Made by a program: the position numbers and the translations under genes. Shown here in pieces: positions 11,727 to 24,207 of a stretch of 64,000 bases of DNA. Position 1 is the first letter of the stretch; every line of letters starts with the position of its first letter. The stretch comes from Owenia fusiformis (Eukaryota > Annelida > Polychaeta > Sabellida > Oweniidae): NCBI GenBank assembly GCA_903813345.2, contig CAIIXF020000010.1, positions 5,137,169 to 5,201,168 on the forward strand, in the 5' to 3' direction. The notes below the pieces were generated by a model. It saw only the letters and a program-made list of their open reading frames with translations, was not told the DNA's origin and searched no databases.

Positions 11727-13798
11727 ATGAATCTCATGACAGTAGCTTTAGCCTTTATCCTGTCTGTTTTGACAGGTAAGATAACTTAAGCGCTTCCTGA
11801 GATATTAAAGGTAATTTCTATGTTACACCTTGGTCAAGGGGATTTAAATAATCATTGAAAAGTGCAGAAATCAGATCAGACAATCGGGAAAATGGATTAT
11901 CATTGAGCCATCACGGGGGTGGCAATGGTCAAACACTAGGCAGGCAAAGATAAACAGGCAAAGGCTGTTGCCTTCCATTTTATCTCTTTTAATATTGTTC
12001 GATAGAAGAGTACCAACTGTACATTACATTCAAGTTCCGATTTATTGACACCACAGTTAAGAAAATAATTATAAAGTTAATGAAAAAAGATATAATATAT
12101 ATTTGAATTCCCCTGATTAATTAAATTTTACGATTCTTTAAAAATGAGTTAGTATGGGACCAATTTTCTACAGAAACATTCGTATGCCTTTTTAACGCCT
12201 TATACACATTTGGGTCAGCCTCCTCCCTTCAAACAAACTATGCGTGAAAATATGAGGTTATTAGTAGACAAGCTGTTGCAGAAGAGATGATGGTTTTATT
12301 TAACAATATCTTTTTGTTTTATTATCAGTCTATGCTGCCAAATCATGTGACAATGATGATGACTGTAAGCCTGGATCTAAATGTAATGATGCCACTGGCC
12401 TGTGTGCAAAACCTTGTGACAATGATGAGGACTGCAAGCGTGCATTTAACTGCAATAATGCCACTGGCTTTTGTGCAAGACCATGTGACAATGACGGGGA
12501 GTGTAAGCTTGGATTTTATTGCCCTAAAACTAACTTCTGTGAGAAGCAGGTTTTTCCAGGTGATATATGTGAAACGAACCGCCATTGCAAGGGAGCTTCA
12601 ACCTGTGAAAACACAACAGACAGTGCACCAGAAGTGAAAGGTGAGAATATTCAATTACAAATCACTTTATTTCCCGTTCTTGTTCCCTCATACACTGACG
12701 GCGATTGGTTATCTAGCTTGTTTTAACTGATACCAGTTTTTGGGTTGTCATCAATAACAAGTGTACAAAACCTATACATGCATGTTTCTATCACTTTTTA
12801 AACAGTATGTACTGAGAGATGCAGAACAGATGTTGACTGCGAGCAGTATGGTAAAAAATCCGGTAAAGGAAAACCCGGTAAAGGAAAACCCAAATTAAAG
12901 TACTGTACTACTGGTGGGCTGGCATCACTAGAGAAAGGGTACTGTGTGCCAACAAAAGAAGAAGGAGAGGACTGCAACAGGAGCCCAGAATGTGAAGGCA
13001 AACTTTTCTGTAAACATGGCACGTGTTTAGGTAATAGTACACTTAGATCTTTCCCACACATCTCAGTATCTTTGTGCTTAGACTTAAATCATTTCAATGA
13101 AACTTTAATAATTCTTTACAAACTGGGTGTTAACATGTGCATAAAAAACTACTTTAGAAGGAAATGTATTTCATTAGTTCTATATTTTATAAATATATAT
13201 ATATCTGTATGTACAGAGGCAGCAGAAGCTGTTACGTGTGAACTTGATTGTAATGGTCCAAGAGAGAAGAACCCAAAACATATTAAACCAGGAGAAACAG
13301 TGAATGTCACTTACTCATGTACCTTTGTGAGGAGGGGAGAGTTTGGACCACTGCCCATCAAAGCATCTTTGCTGTAAGTTAAAAGTTGTAGAAGTTTGAT
13401 GTAATCTCAAAATTTGAACTTTATGTCACGGTTAATGGGGTGTAAACAAAAACATTTTGCATTAAACATTGTGAAATCGTTCACAAAACATCAAGTCTTG
13501 AGTGTATTTGAAGATATGCGAAAACTTTAATTTGTAATGATGAGAGATCTAGATCAAGTTAGATTGAATTAAATGCGATCGTAAATATAATGCAACAAAC
13601 GTATAATATTACAGTCTTAACAAGAAGACCAAGATTGGACAAGCCCAAGGAGAATCTCCAGTGACAATCAGTGGTTCAAGACTAATGAACGACACAAGAA
13701 CGGGGGAATTTTCAGCAGAAATACACGGGATCATGAAAAGATGTAGAAACCATCGTAAAATATGCAGAGCATCGAGGCGATGTATACTGAAAGCTTGA
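11727..13798 (+). CDS. P2: secreted cysteine-rich protein with expanded exon 2, 308 aa
   Basis: Exons: 11727-11775, 12329-12640, 12806-13030, 13217-13373, 13615-13798; phases 1,1,1,2, all GT-AG. Nearest relative is P1: the leader, exon 2 tail, exon 3, exon 4 and the C-terminus RASRRCILKA are nearly identical. Two in-frame expansions distinguish it. In exon 2 the first cysteine unit is present three times (CDNDDDCKPGSKC, CDNDEDCKRAFNC, CDNDGECKLGFYC). In exon 3 a lysine/glycine-rich loop is added (two GKGKP copies). Exon 4 keeps VNVTYSCTFVRRGEFGPLP. It appears functional; role unknown, secretion inferred from the leader. Confidence 0.85.
12346..12549 (+). repeat. Coding tandem repeat: three cysteine units in P2 exon 2
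   Basis: Units at 12346-12414 and 12415-12483 (69 bp each) and 12484-12549 (66 bp), each with four cysteines in the pattern C-x5-C-x5-C-x5/6-C (shorter in unit 3). P1 and P3 have one unit. Lengths are multiples of three, so the frame is kept. Confidence 0.9.
12862..12891 (+). repeat. Coding 15-bp direct repeat (GKGKP x2) in P2 exon 3
   Basis: GGTAAAGGAAAACCC occurs twice in tandem and adds basic residues between two cysteines. The P1 counterpart has the shorter GKRKPKLKY. Confidence 0.85.
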
Positions 13799-13930
13799 AC
13801 AAAGTTCATAGAACCATTAATGATTTTGAACAAAAAGATACACCGATAGAAGCTGATGAACCTCACATCACAAGACCCGATGTTAACAAAACATATGCGA
13901 CACAATTAATTGTTAATTGCAAAAAAAATT

Positions 13931-13936
13931 AATAAA
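13931..13936 (+). terminator. Poly(A) signal of P2
   Basis: AATAAA lies 133 bp after the P2 stop, in a context shared with the P1 3' end. Confidence 0.6.
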
Positions 13937-15046
13937 AATTATACCGTAAACATATTTTAATATGGTTTGTTGTTTTATTTAACGTGCTTAATGATGGAAT
14001 ATTCTCCATTTTGTGCAGTCTGATATGACTCTATTTTGTTGAAATACGATTCAAACATGACCGTGCTCTATTCGAATTTCTCTAATTCTCCATAGATGCA
14101 AGACCATGCTCTATTCAATCTGCAATTTGCATTGTTTTGAGTGACGTCACATCTCAGCTGCACATCTGGGGCTCTGTCCGGGGATAGCATGCATATTCTT
14201 CCTTCATGCCCGTTCCACAGACACGGCTTTTACTAATTTTTTATGCTTGAATCGGAATAAATAATGATAGGCCATTCAATATGGTGAAATTCAGCACTCG
14301 TTGGACAGAATGTTAGTACAAATGCACTCACCTTCGGTTCGTGCTTTGTACAACATTCTGTCCAACTCGTGCTGAATTTCACCATATTGAATGGCCTATC
14401 ATTATTTATTCCTTAAATTAATCATGTGTTCTGCCTTGATTCACAAACCATGATATCCCCAGTTGGCATTGCCACTTTTGTTTTTCACTAAATCATTATT
14501 TACAAATCTCTTGTCAATGCTACTGTATAGCAATCAAAATATCCTTAAAACGTTTGAAATAAAAGGGTCCAAAGAAAGCAACAGGAAAGTTTAGTTGTAT
14601 ATTTCAGAAAATACGGTCCTTTCAAAATTGGCTAGTTTGGTATGCTAAACGTTGTTGGCTACGAGCACGTCTGGCAAATCTTCCAATTTAGGATCATCTA
14701 AGGATTTTTTGCAATCCACAAGTCGATTATGATCTACTACCAAAACTTCTACAAAAAGCGACACAGAAAATTGACTTGTATCAAACGTTGCAATCGAGTT
14801 CCATCTACAGGCATAATTAATAATAGAAATAAACATAGTACCATTGCTGATTATGACCACATATTCTGTATAATAAAACTAAATCATGAACCATAAAATA
14901 ATGCATGACTTCGTGTAAATAATGATATAACATGAAGTTTTCCTTGTAAAGTATAATAATATCTTCAATAAAACGACCACGTGATCATGAAATAAACACA
15001 ATATCGAAATAAAACAGCTTGGGGTTCTAGTCTCTGCTATAGGAAG
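13937..15046. other. Intergenic, P2 to P3
   Basis: No gene found. It holds the foldback element at 14254-14412; the rest is AT-rich and unremarkable. Confidence 0.6.
14254..14412. mobile_element. Foldback (MITE-like) element, 159 bp
   Basis: The arm GGAATAAATAATGATAGGCC... is mirrored by ...GGCCTATCATTATTTATTCC, with about 65 bp of pairing per arm around a short loop. No certain target duplication. Confidence 0.8.
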
Positions 15047-15053
15047 TATAAAC
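15047..15053 (+). promoter_or_regulatory. TATA box of P3
   Basis: TATAAAC lies 40 bp upstream of the P3 ATG. Confidence 0.5.
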
Positions 15054-15086
15054 TTCTGGAGAACGTTTCATTGTTCGGTACTGAAG

Positions 15087-17231
15087 ATGAATTTTCAAAT
15101 TGTTGCTGCAGTGTTGATTCTTTTTGGTGTATCAGGTAGGAATATTTCTTTAACATGATATTTTAGATATCATAATGTTTACACACACGTTCAGAATACA
15201 TAATATAATATTTCTGGTCATCGTTTATATATTATTGTTCAATTTTAAAAACTACTACCAAAATACTCTTTGACGTAATACCGCAAATAAACAAAGGGTA
15301 TCATCTCAAGATTCCACAAGGACTGATATATTCTATCAAAAACCAAGTGATGAACCCATAGTGTTATCTGGCCTGGCCTTATCTATACAAATAATAAAAA
15401 AATCTCTATATATTTATAGTCCATGCTGCTAGAAAATGTGAGGATAATGGGGTATGTAAAGTGAAAGATTACTGCAATACTGACACTGGTCTGTGTGAGA
15501 GAATGCTCTTAGCGGGGGAGGTGTGTAACAAAAGTCGTCAGTGCAAAGGGTCGTCAACCTGTGAAGAAGTAGAAGGAAGTGATCCAGTTGAGAAAAGTAA
15601 CTATGTTATTGTTAGAGTGGTCTATAGTTCTTTTATTAAAAAAATAACATACTTATGTGAACAATAAACAGATTACACGCTAGATCATGTTTTGGGGTAG
15701 TTGGGATTTGTTTTCATTATTTATGACTGATGTGCTCTTAATCTTTTTTGTTTTTCTTACTGTGTTCTTGGTCCCTTCCCTTTACATTGGCACTTGTGCA
15801 TACATATTTATATTGAAATTAGATGTCATTTTTTTAACAATTTAAAAAATGCATAATCCATATTTGCAAGTTACGGATCGTTAACAATTTTTAAAAGACA
15901 TTTTTTGAGTGTTGAGGCACAGACCTGAAATTTCCTGATCTTTTTTATTCTTCAAAAAGGATGTACTGAGCGATGTCGAACAGACCCTGACTGCAGGCTT
16001 CATGGCAGGAAGAGGTACTGCACCGGTGGTGGCTTTAATACACTGATGAAAGGATATTGTAAACTACAGAAAAAAGAAGGCTCCGACTGTTCCAGAAGCC
16101 CAGAATGTCTCAACGATCTTTACTGCAAGAACAGCAAATGTAAAGGTAAATTGAATAAATGTCCACTCTGCTTTTAAGAAGAATGAATCGCGAATTGATA
16201 GTACGCGTGTTAAAGTTCACACCAACCTTTTGATGGCGCTTTAATGCGGCGTGCAAAGCGGCTCTGCACGCCGCATTAAAGCGCCATCAAAGTGCCATTG
16301 GTGTGAACCTAGCTTTATGGATTACAACAAATAATTTTAAAAGTACATGCAAGTTAATAATGTTCAATCATACATACACATAGAGGCGGAAGAAGCAATA
16401 CAATGTTCACTTAGCTGTAAAGGTCCAAGAGAGAAGAACCCAGTAAACCTTCGACCTGGAGAATATGTCAATGTCACTTATTCATGTACCTTCATGAGAG
16501 TTGGAGAGTTTGGACCACTGCCCATAAAGGCATCTATGCTGTGAGTTAAGCAACAAAAACATAAATAATTACAACAAAAATGACTATACTATTTATTCTA
16601 AGATTATACGTGACGTCACAATAGCTAGTAGAACAATTGATTTACTGGTCCATATTGGAGTATGTATGACCGCTAAAATTCATTAATTGCAAATAGTTGT
16701 GTTTCTTGTCTATTCCTCATATTAGAATCGTAACAAAGACCTCGATTTTATGATCATTTTATGTCAAATATATGACCTCAAATTTCATTCTGGCCATTGC
16801 CAAAGACCTCAATCGCTACGCGATACGCGATTTCGGTCTGTACATTATCTTATTATGATGTTATGAGGGTCATAAATCTAGCCCCGTCTATGAGAGATTA
16901 ACATGTAAAAAAGAGATGTTTGTAACATTACATAGTTCAACTTACTGTTGGCAACAAAGTATTGTATATTTCTTACATCTGATACGTTGATAATTACCAT
17001 ATTTATGGATATACCCTCGTATAGTGCAAAAATGAATTCCAATGTTTCAGTCTGAACAAGAGGATCAAACTTGGAAATGCTGAATGGGAATCTCCAGTAA
17101 CAATCAGTGGTTCAAGACTCATCTTTGCAGACAGGGGGGAATTCGCTGTAGAAATACAAGGGATGATGACAGGATGTAAAAACCATCGGAATTATTGCAG
17201 AGCATCAAGAAGATGTATACTAAAAGCTTGA
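15087..17231 (+). CDS. P3: secreted cysteine-rich protein, 249 aa
   Basis: Exons: 15087-15135, 15420-15596, 15960-16145, 16384-16540, 17051-17231; phases 1,1,1,2. The leader (MNFQIVAAVLILFGVSG) differs from P1/P2. Exon 2 carries CEDNGVCKVKDYC and SSTCEEVEG. Exon 3 is the shortest of the plus-strand set, with CTERCRTDPDC, KRYCTGGGFNTLMKGYC and SPECLNDLYC. Exon 4 has VNVTYSCTFMRVGEFGPLP; exon 5 ends RASRRCILKA as in P1/P2, so P1-P3 form one subfamily. Intact frame throughout. Function unknown. Confidence 0.85.
16211..16317. mobile_element. Foldback element in P3 intron 3
   Basis: AAGTTCACACCAA ... TTGGTGTGAAC ends with inner arms GATGGCGCTTTAATGCGGCG and its complement. A single arm of the same family is at 18290-18342. 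Confidence 0.8.
16590..16830. repeat. Dispersed repeat in P3 intron 4 (second copy 54540-54770)
   Basis: Both copies share ATTAGAATCGTAACAAAGAC and TGTCAAATATATGACCTCA with about 70-80 percent identity in between by eye. Family unknown. Confidence 0.65.
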
Positions 17232-17307
17232 GCAAAATGATACATTGATGATTTCTAAAATATCGGATGACACAATTGAACATCCCGTGTACTGTTTAAA
17301 TAAGTTT

Positions 17308-17313
17308 AATAAA
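17308..17313 (+). terminator. Poly(A) signal of P3
   Basis: AATAAA lies 77 bp after the P3 stop. Confidence 0.55.
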
Positions 17314-17629
17314 TAATATTTGAAACACACATTTATTGTTTTGTTTTGATAATTCAAGATTGTTTAGGGTAAATAACATAAAATGACAGCTGCAGAAAAA
17401 TAAAGTATTTAATTTGAAGCAGACAAGGCCATCACTTGGAAAACGAATGGTGCAAAAGGCCAAAATAGATTATTTATAAATGCTATTAGTTAATTTGACC
17501 AAACAAAGTTATAGACAAGAAGATGTATTTTAGGTTTTGCTCTGTATTTTCAAAGATGTTTTTTGGACTTTTAGAAATAACTGTTCATGAGAAAAAACAA
17601 CACCAATGAAAAGTCCGTCGCCATAGTCC

Positions 17630-18300
17630 ACAAACAGAACATTTTGTCGAAAAGGGTTCCAATACTCTTATGGAGCATTCAGTCTCATAAGGCATGGACA
17701 GACACAATTCGGTTCCAAAGTCCATGGTGTTTCAAAGGGCTAATATTCATTGAAAGATCATCGCCATAGTCCATAAAACATAACAATTTATAAAAAGGCA
17801 ATATTTTTAGCTAGTATTCAATGACATCCAAATACAAAAGACAATTATTTTTTAGCTAGTATTCAATGACATCCAAATACAAAAGACAATAGTTTTTAGC
17901 TTGTAATCAATGACATCCAAATACAGTCGATAGTATTTATACAATATGGAGCATTACGTCTCATATGATATGGGATAGACACAATACAGTTTCGAAGTCC
18001 ATGAGCTTGTCAAAGGTCAACATCTATCCATAAAACATAAAAAAAATTCTGAAAGATTCTTTATACACTTTCAGAGAACAACATGTAGTTTTTTAGTTCT
18101 TGCAATATGGAGTGTGCCGACTCACGTGATAAGGGACAGACATGTACACAATTTGGTTCCGAAATCCATATTGTGTCAAATGGCGTACATCAATCGAAAG
18201 GCCATCACCATAGTCCATAAAGTAAAACATAAAAATGTATTTAAAAGGCTTTCGATATTGTTGACAAGTATTCAATGACATACTATGGCTTTGCACGGCG
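17630..18300. repeat. Degenerate tandem repeat region
   Basis: A unit containing TATGGAGCATT, CAGACACAATTCGG, AAGTCCAT and CCATAGTCCATAAA recurs about three times (starts near 17670, 17945 and 18105). A smaller unit with TAGTATTCAATGACATCC repeats at about 17810-17930. Confidence 0.7.
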
Positions 18301-18342
18301 CTTTAAAGCGCCATCAAAGCGCCCTTGGTGTGAACTTTAAGA
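18290..18342. mobile_element. Lone arm of the 16211-type foldback element
   Basis: Contains GGCGCTTTAAAGCGCCATCAA followed closely by TTGGTGTGAAC, matching the right arm at 16265-16310. Confidence 0.6.
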
Positions 18343-19161
18343 AGTGAAGTTGAACAAATGCAAAGGGGCAGAAGGGCTATACCCATCGAAAGGCTATCGC
18401 CATTAGTCCAATAATAAATAAGTCCATTATAAAACACAGCAATTTATCTAATTGAAGATTTTCAATACTTTTATATAGAAATAGTTTTTTAGATAGTATT
18501 CATAGCATTAAAGTGGTTTATATTTTTGAATGGTCAACATTTAATTATCGTTTCAGTAAAGTAATCTCTTCGTCACCGAATGGACCATATTTATGGATCC
18601 TGGATACGTCAGTTTTCTTTACAGACATGGAAGGCATGGTAGAATGTTCCTCTGTTTTTGCAGGGAGAGTTTTTAGACAGATTATAATACAGAAATTGAA
18701 AAGGAGATATCAAGGATATTTTCCTACATTCCTCAAATTAGATTTTGCAAATTTGTATTTCCTGTCAACGGAATTTTTCTACAAACATTTCTCTGCGGAA
18801 AGGGAAAATTTATTTAATCATGAAACGGAAATCCACTTGCCATGTCTTTAAATGTCAGCAATAAAACAATAAATGTATAATTCCTGATATAGATTTAATA
18901 AAATTTAATGGATACATGACCGATCAACCACAACATGACCAGCAAATAAACATAGGCATGTTACTACCCTCTGCTAACGGATGCTCAACCACACGCCTGA
19001 CAAATAAAACATGCTTCGGGGACATTCTTCTATTCAGTGATGCATCTGTTTTATATATTTGTTTAACAATAATTAACGAGCTACACTTTTAACATTTCTA
19101 GCTTTCATGAACAAAATGTAAACCCCAGTTCCATGAATATTGCAATAAAATGAGTCAAGAC

Positions 19162-20455
19162 CACGGTGTCCAACCCAAACGATCTTACATGCACGACGGA
19201 GCGTTTCATTACTGAAACTAAACAAAGAAACGCTCCGGAGTAGGACAACTGGCGGGCGGGAATGATGAGACGTCTGACGATTTCACCAATAATGGAAATA
19301 AGGGGTATGAGTTACTTATTTCGAGTATACCATTCGATGGGTGTGACATTCATGTTGTACTTGGCTGGCGGTTGGCGTTTGAAGCAATTAGGAAGAGCTG
19401 TGCGAAGCAGTAAAGTTATCAAAATTCAAAAACGTATTTGTCATTCTACCGGTCAAAACCCCTTTTGTCGAAACTTGTGATTAGTTGAGCCAAGATTAGA
19501 GCACCAACGTATATTTTGGTCAAATTTCAATGCTTCAACGCACCATACATTATCGTAATAGTGATTCGATGACCGAAAATCCATTCTTAGAAATGATGAC
19601 ATTCTCATATTCAAGAAACGCTCCGATCTGGTTAATACAGTGAACTGGAAACGCTCCTTTAGTCTAGATCTGTTTAGGAAATATATAGCTTGACTTTTCT
19701 TTTCAGGAAGAGAAAGAAAAGATCTATTATTCCCGTTGGCATCAAAAGAAGAAGGATTAATTCACATATTAACTTTTCGTTTTTCAATAGTTTTATGTTT
19801 TACCACACATGTAGACATGACATCATCTAATGTAGGCTTACGTCAGCTAGTTGCACGTTTAGCACCACCAAGTTCGGACGTTTCAATTTGCCTAACAAGT
19901 ACAACACGTTTTTGAGAGATAAATTCGATTCCAAACTCTTCTCTAATAATCTGAAAATGATATCAAAACAAAATGGTGAAAGTGTATCTAAAATTGTGTC
20001 CTAAATCGACGGAGCGTTTCGAGGAAAACAAGCGATTTTTCGAGAACAAGTAATGGAATTGGACTGGGAATTTAGGAATGAGAATATATGAGTTTGTGAT
20101 CTACTACTTTGACAGAAAGATTGACGTTTTCATGTAAATACTAGTTTATTTCGTAATTTGTGGTCAATTCGTCAACTTCAGATCGATTCGTTCGATCTAC
20201 ACTACGGAGCTTTGATCAAGCAAATAACAGTTTACCACTAGAAGTTAAATAGATAAGATCTTTGCTCACGGTATTGTTCATCGAATGGTACATAATATGT
20301 CACCATAACGTATGATATGTAAGAGAAACGAGTGAAACAATAGTTACGGTCATAGTGGAATCCTCATTACCCGCCATTTTATTTTGCTCTGAAGCGTTTC
20401 CGCGTAAATGAAACGCTCCGTCGTGCATGTAAGAGCGTTTGGGTTGGACACCGTG
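19162..20455. mobile_element. Transib-like non-autonomous element with 5-bp target duplication
   Basis: Ends CACGGTGTCCAACCCAAACG and its complement, with further pairing through CGACGGAGCGTTTCAT. Flanked by AAGAC at 19157-19161 and 20456-20460. A second member is at 29909-30808. Five-base target duplications and CAC-starting ends with a CACNGTG-like heptamer are known for Transib/RAG-type transposons; no transposase motif is visible, so the superfamily is an inference. Confidence 0.75.
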
Positions 20456-20593
20456 AAGACGAAATCGGAAAGTCAAATATTACAGACAATATTCAAATAG
20501 ATATTCACATTCTTCCATACCAGATTTTTATATTATTGAATAACATAGATACTCTCTGATATTCAGATCACAAAACCAATATTCTCACAAATA

Positions 20594-21429
20594 CAGGGCG
20601 TTCAAAAAGTACTGACAAAAATGCAAAGTTACATAACTTTTTTAATTTTTTATATTCCTGACTTACTTTTCTACTGGTCATTGTTGAGTATTGTACTGAT
20701 GTATTGCGAGAGTTACAAGAATGTACGCTAACACGAAGGCAGTCCTAGGTTGAGCCTAAGATGGTTCGTCGGGGCTCAGGTCTGCATGATTTTTTTCAAA
20801 ACAACCGACTTAAAATGTGAATATTTTCATACATAATTTTATTTTTGAATCCATTTTGATAGTCGGTAAATAAACACTGGTACTAAGATACCTTGGTAGC
20901 ACCTACTGATGACATCAAAGAGCAAAATTAGAAGCAGCACCAAGTTTTATAGTATGATCTGTAAAATTAAGCCTTCTGATTGGTCAGTTCTTGTGCTGTA
21001 CCAATCTGTATTGCTACTGAGATTGTCCCCATTGATCATCTCCGTCGCAATACAGAAAATATTGGTTCGGAGGGGACATTCTCAGTAACAATTCAGAGGA
21101 TCACACGATAAAAACGTTATAGAATGATTTGAAGTGCAATACATTTAGAGATGGCATTGGTGTGCGACAAGTTGGTGCGCAAGCAATTGACTGAGGAGCA
21201 ATATTCACATTTTAAGTAGGTCATTTTGAGACTTTTTTCGGGCAGACCTGATCCACCACTAACCACTTTTGGCACAACCAAGCACTACCTTCCTGTTCAA
21301 GCACAGTCCTGTAACTTTCACAGTACATCAGTGTAATACTCAAATATGCACACTAGAAAGATTAGTAAGATATTTGAAAAAATAAAACAAAAGTTACAGC
21401 ATTTTTATCAGTACTTATTGAACGCCTTG
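20594..21429. mobile_element. Palindromic TA-flanked element, 836 bp
   Basis: Ends CAGGGCGTTCAA...TTGAACGCCTTG, flanked by TA at 20592-20593 and 21430-21431. Arms re-pair internally (CTTAAAATGTGAATATT on both strands). A second foldback pair, GATTGTCCCC / GGGGACATTCTCAGTAACA (about 21008-21091), sits in the middle and looks like a nested insertion. Confidence 0.75.
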
Positions 21430-22443
21430 TACTTACAAGCCCCAATATTAGAGAAATAAAAATGATGGATACAAATCATTAAAACAATGCAATGAACAAA
21501 ATCACGCTAAAACATAAAGTGAACATTGATCATGAATTCACAATCAAAACCAATATCCTTAATTAAAAATGCAGGTTTTAAAGAATATACATTTATCGTG
21601 AATAATAAAGTACACGAAATAGGATGTGGTAAAATTTGTGATGTGCAGGTTTTCTTAATAAATAATGGAATCTGTATGGTTAGTTCACTTGCCAGTACTA
21701 TAGAACAACCAAGCTTGGACATGAAGGTTGTAATAATTGGAATCATCCTCGCAGTCACAGGTAAGAGTCGCATTGTAGTAAAATGAACTTTACCTTGAAT
21801 TCTGTTAGTATACAACAATTTATTCCATGATGGTGAAATTCCCTGCAATCTGATTGGTCCATGTGACTTAAATATATCCTGTATTTACACGCACTTTCCA
21901 CTTAGCATTTAATACAGAGTGAAAATGACGTCAGCGTTGGGATACGGTCCAGTATCCCAACGCCCCAGATTTCCATCCAGGATATGACTATTACTGAAAA
22001 AATCAATGGCGATCTGTTTACACCAACGCATGCTAATATTTGCATTTTGCTAGAAATATCTGATTTGAATATCAGGAAATGATATGGTGATCACCACAAT
22101 TTATTATTTTAGGATAAAAAACACTCATCTGTAATTATAAAAAAATCAGTATGAAGCATGCACATTGTTTTCATGAACTAGTAAAAATCCAATATGGCAG
22201 ACGAAAGTCGAAAAAACGTTTCGTTACACTGTTCCAGCTGATGAAATTGAAGAAAAATGTTGAAGAAAATCAAACGTATCGTATAATACAATAAAAGCAA
22301 AACAACAAGGCCGAAAAGATTTTGAAGGAATATCAATGTAAAATATTTTTGAGGTGAGAAGGTTGATCTGTTTCTCCGGTCCCAAGCCAAGGAAATGGAC
22401 TTGATTTAGGGGAGTTTTATCTGAGTAATCATGGAATAAAAAC

Positions 22444-22579
22444 GTTATTCAATGATTTCTCGTGAAATACAGAAAATATTCTTCCCTTGAACGTCTGTAT
22501 TTCACTCTGCTAGCGCATCGTGAAATACGACCTTCTCGGGAAGAATATTTTCTGTATTTCACTCGAATCATTGAATAAC
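22444..22579. mobile_element. Foldback element in P4 intron 1
   Basis: GTTATTCAATGATTTCTCG... and ...CGAATCATTGAATAAC with inner arms TACAGAAAATATTCTTCCC and its complement. Confidence 0.8.
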
Positions 22580-22896
22580 TTATATAGTATTTATTAAGTA
22601 TACGACGCAGCCGAAAGGCATCCACCTTTTCGGTGAATCTAGAATGTGAATTTTCACAGGTTGACCATCATTTAGACCTAGTATCTTCATTGAGCGTGTC
22701 TTTGTCATTTAGATCACAGATTAGGATGTTTGGGATTTGTCTCTTTAACGCTCCTTTCTCTAGCTGTGTTTGATGCTTATGTTTTATCCTTTTTAAGTTG
22801 TGGTTGCGTATTTTACACGACTTCTGTTCTAAGCAGGTGTAGAAGGTAAACGTGAACCAAGGACATGCAGATATAGTTATGAATGCTTGCATAAAC

Positions 22897-24207
22897 CAGT
22901 GGCGTAGGAACAATGTACGCCAAAACGCCAGTGCGTAGTGTTGAAAAGTGAGAATAAAAATTTTCCTATGTTCTTTAATCATATTTTCTCATTGTTCATA
23001 AATTGTAAAAGTAATCTCGAGCACACTAGTCTAAAGAAATGTTTTGTGGATACCATATCATTATTGGTCTGTCTGGCAAATATCATTTAACAGATTGAAT
23101 TCCCTTACCAACATGCTTTATTTCATGAAAATCGAGACTATCTTATGAATTTTAAAAGTAAAATACAATTTCGCCAAATATTCGTGAATCGCGTTCTCTT
23201 CACGAATTTGAGAGAAAAACTGTTTTTTCATTTTTTCTCATGTTCCGTAATGCTTATGCAAACTATGGTATCATATGATTATAATGATGAACCTCTTTAA
23301 AAGATGTATATTTTTTTATTCTCCCCTACCCCGATTTTTCAATTTCACTACATCGATTTATATTCCGTTTCTATGCAAAATCATAGACAGAAATTATAGT
23401 TAAGTCAGCAATTATCTATTTTCTTACTAAATCACTAATTGTTATTAGTAGTACTTCTTGAAATATGAATGTTAAAGACAAAAACAACTTGAAAATGCTG
23501 ATTATTCAATAACACGTTTCATTGATTTCAGTTCTAGAAAAGCGATTACCTAGTTTTTTTCATTTGAAAAATAATAGATTCTTGTTTTATAACATTTTTG
23601 GCACCCCCTAAGTCACGTTGACCTCGATTTGACCTTTGTTGTGGGGGTGTTTATTTGTTTTATTGATCACGAATGCGTTTCTTCATATCAATTGATCAAA
23701 CTAGTTTCTTTAATCTGTACGTATTGTTTTGCACGGTACACGATGGAATCAGAAAATACTACATATCTAAATTCAATTATTCGAAAATTATTAAAAAATC
23801 TCTTATTGTTTTGGAAATTGGTCGTCTCAATCGTTCGAGACATTAGCAAAGTGAGAATGATTTGTGTCGAGATTTAAAAGATAGGCTTTCCAAGGTGATT
23901 TTAAATGATGAAAATCATTCGAACATTTTAAAGCACATTAAAAAGGTATCAGGGATTTAAAGCTTGCATATAAAATCGAAACGCCAACCTATACGTATGA
24001 CCAATCGCCCATACAAATGCATCGCTTAAGTATTTCCGTTCACATTTAGGTTGTGAAAACCATTGCAAGCTTAAAATCTCTGTTTTCATAAAATGACATT
24101 TTACGAGCATAAAATAGGCGTTTTGATATAGAATATTGACACAATTGTTTCATATTTTTGGCGGGATTTTTGGCGTAGTGTTGAATTTACACCTTCCTAC
24201 GCCCCTG
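22897..24207. mobile_element. 1311-bp TIR element inserted in P4 exon 2
   Basis: Ends CAGTGGCGTAGG and CCTACGCCCCTG (imperfect inverted repeats), flanked by TAAAC at 22892-22896 and 24208-24212. CAGNGGCGTAG ends are typical of hAT-type elements, but the duplication is 5 bp rather than 8, so the superfamily is uncertain. No transposase recognised; an 82-codon open frame at 23629-23877 has no visible motif. Confidence 0.8.

Larger units (their letters stand above)
10201..13960 (+). repeat. Tandem duplication unit, copy 2
   Basis: Begins with a relic of the glucuronokinase last intron (GGCAGGTAGTGACATTTTGC aligning to GGCAGGTGGTGAGAATTTGC at 3901) and ends after the P2 poly(A) site. The kinase terminal exon is missing: the alignment jumps from the region equal to about 4065 to that equal to about 4600. 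Confidence 0.75.
17314..21720. other. Intergenic, P3 to P4: repeats and transposons
   Basis: No gene found. It contains degenerate repeats at 17630-18300, a lone foldback arm at 18290-18342, the Transib-like element at 19162-20455 and the palindromic element at 20594-21429. Open frames at 18513, 19262 and 21526 show no recognisable protein features. Confidence 0.6.

Noticed and set aside
12287-12637. 116-codon open frame over P2 exon 2
   Set aside because: It is in the wrong frame relative to the conserved cysteine-rich exon and lacks its cysteines.
19162-19210. True V(D)J-type recombination signal at the Transib-like end
   Set aside because: A heptamer-like CACGGTG is present, but no nonamer is found at 12 or 23 bp.
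21526-21786. 86-codon frame running into P4 exon 1
   Set aside because: The P4 leader starts at the ATG at 21721, in line with the leader length of other paralogs; the upstream part has no conserved counterpart.
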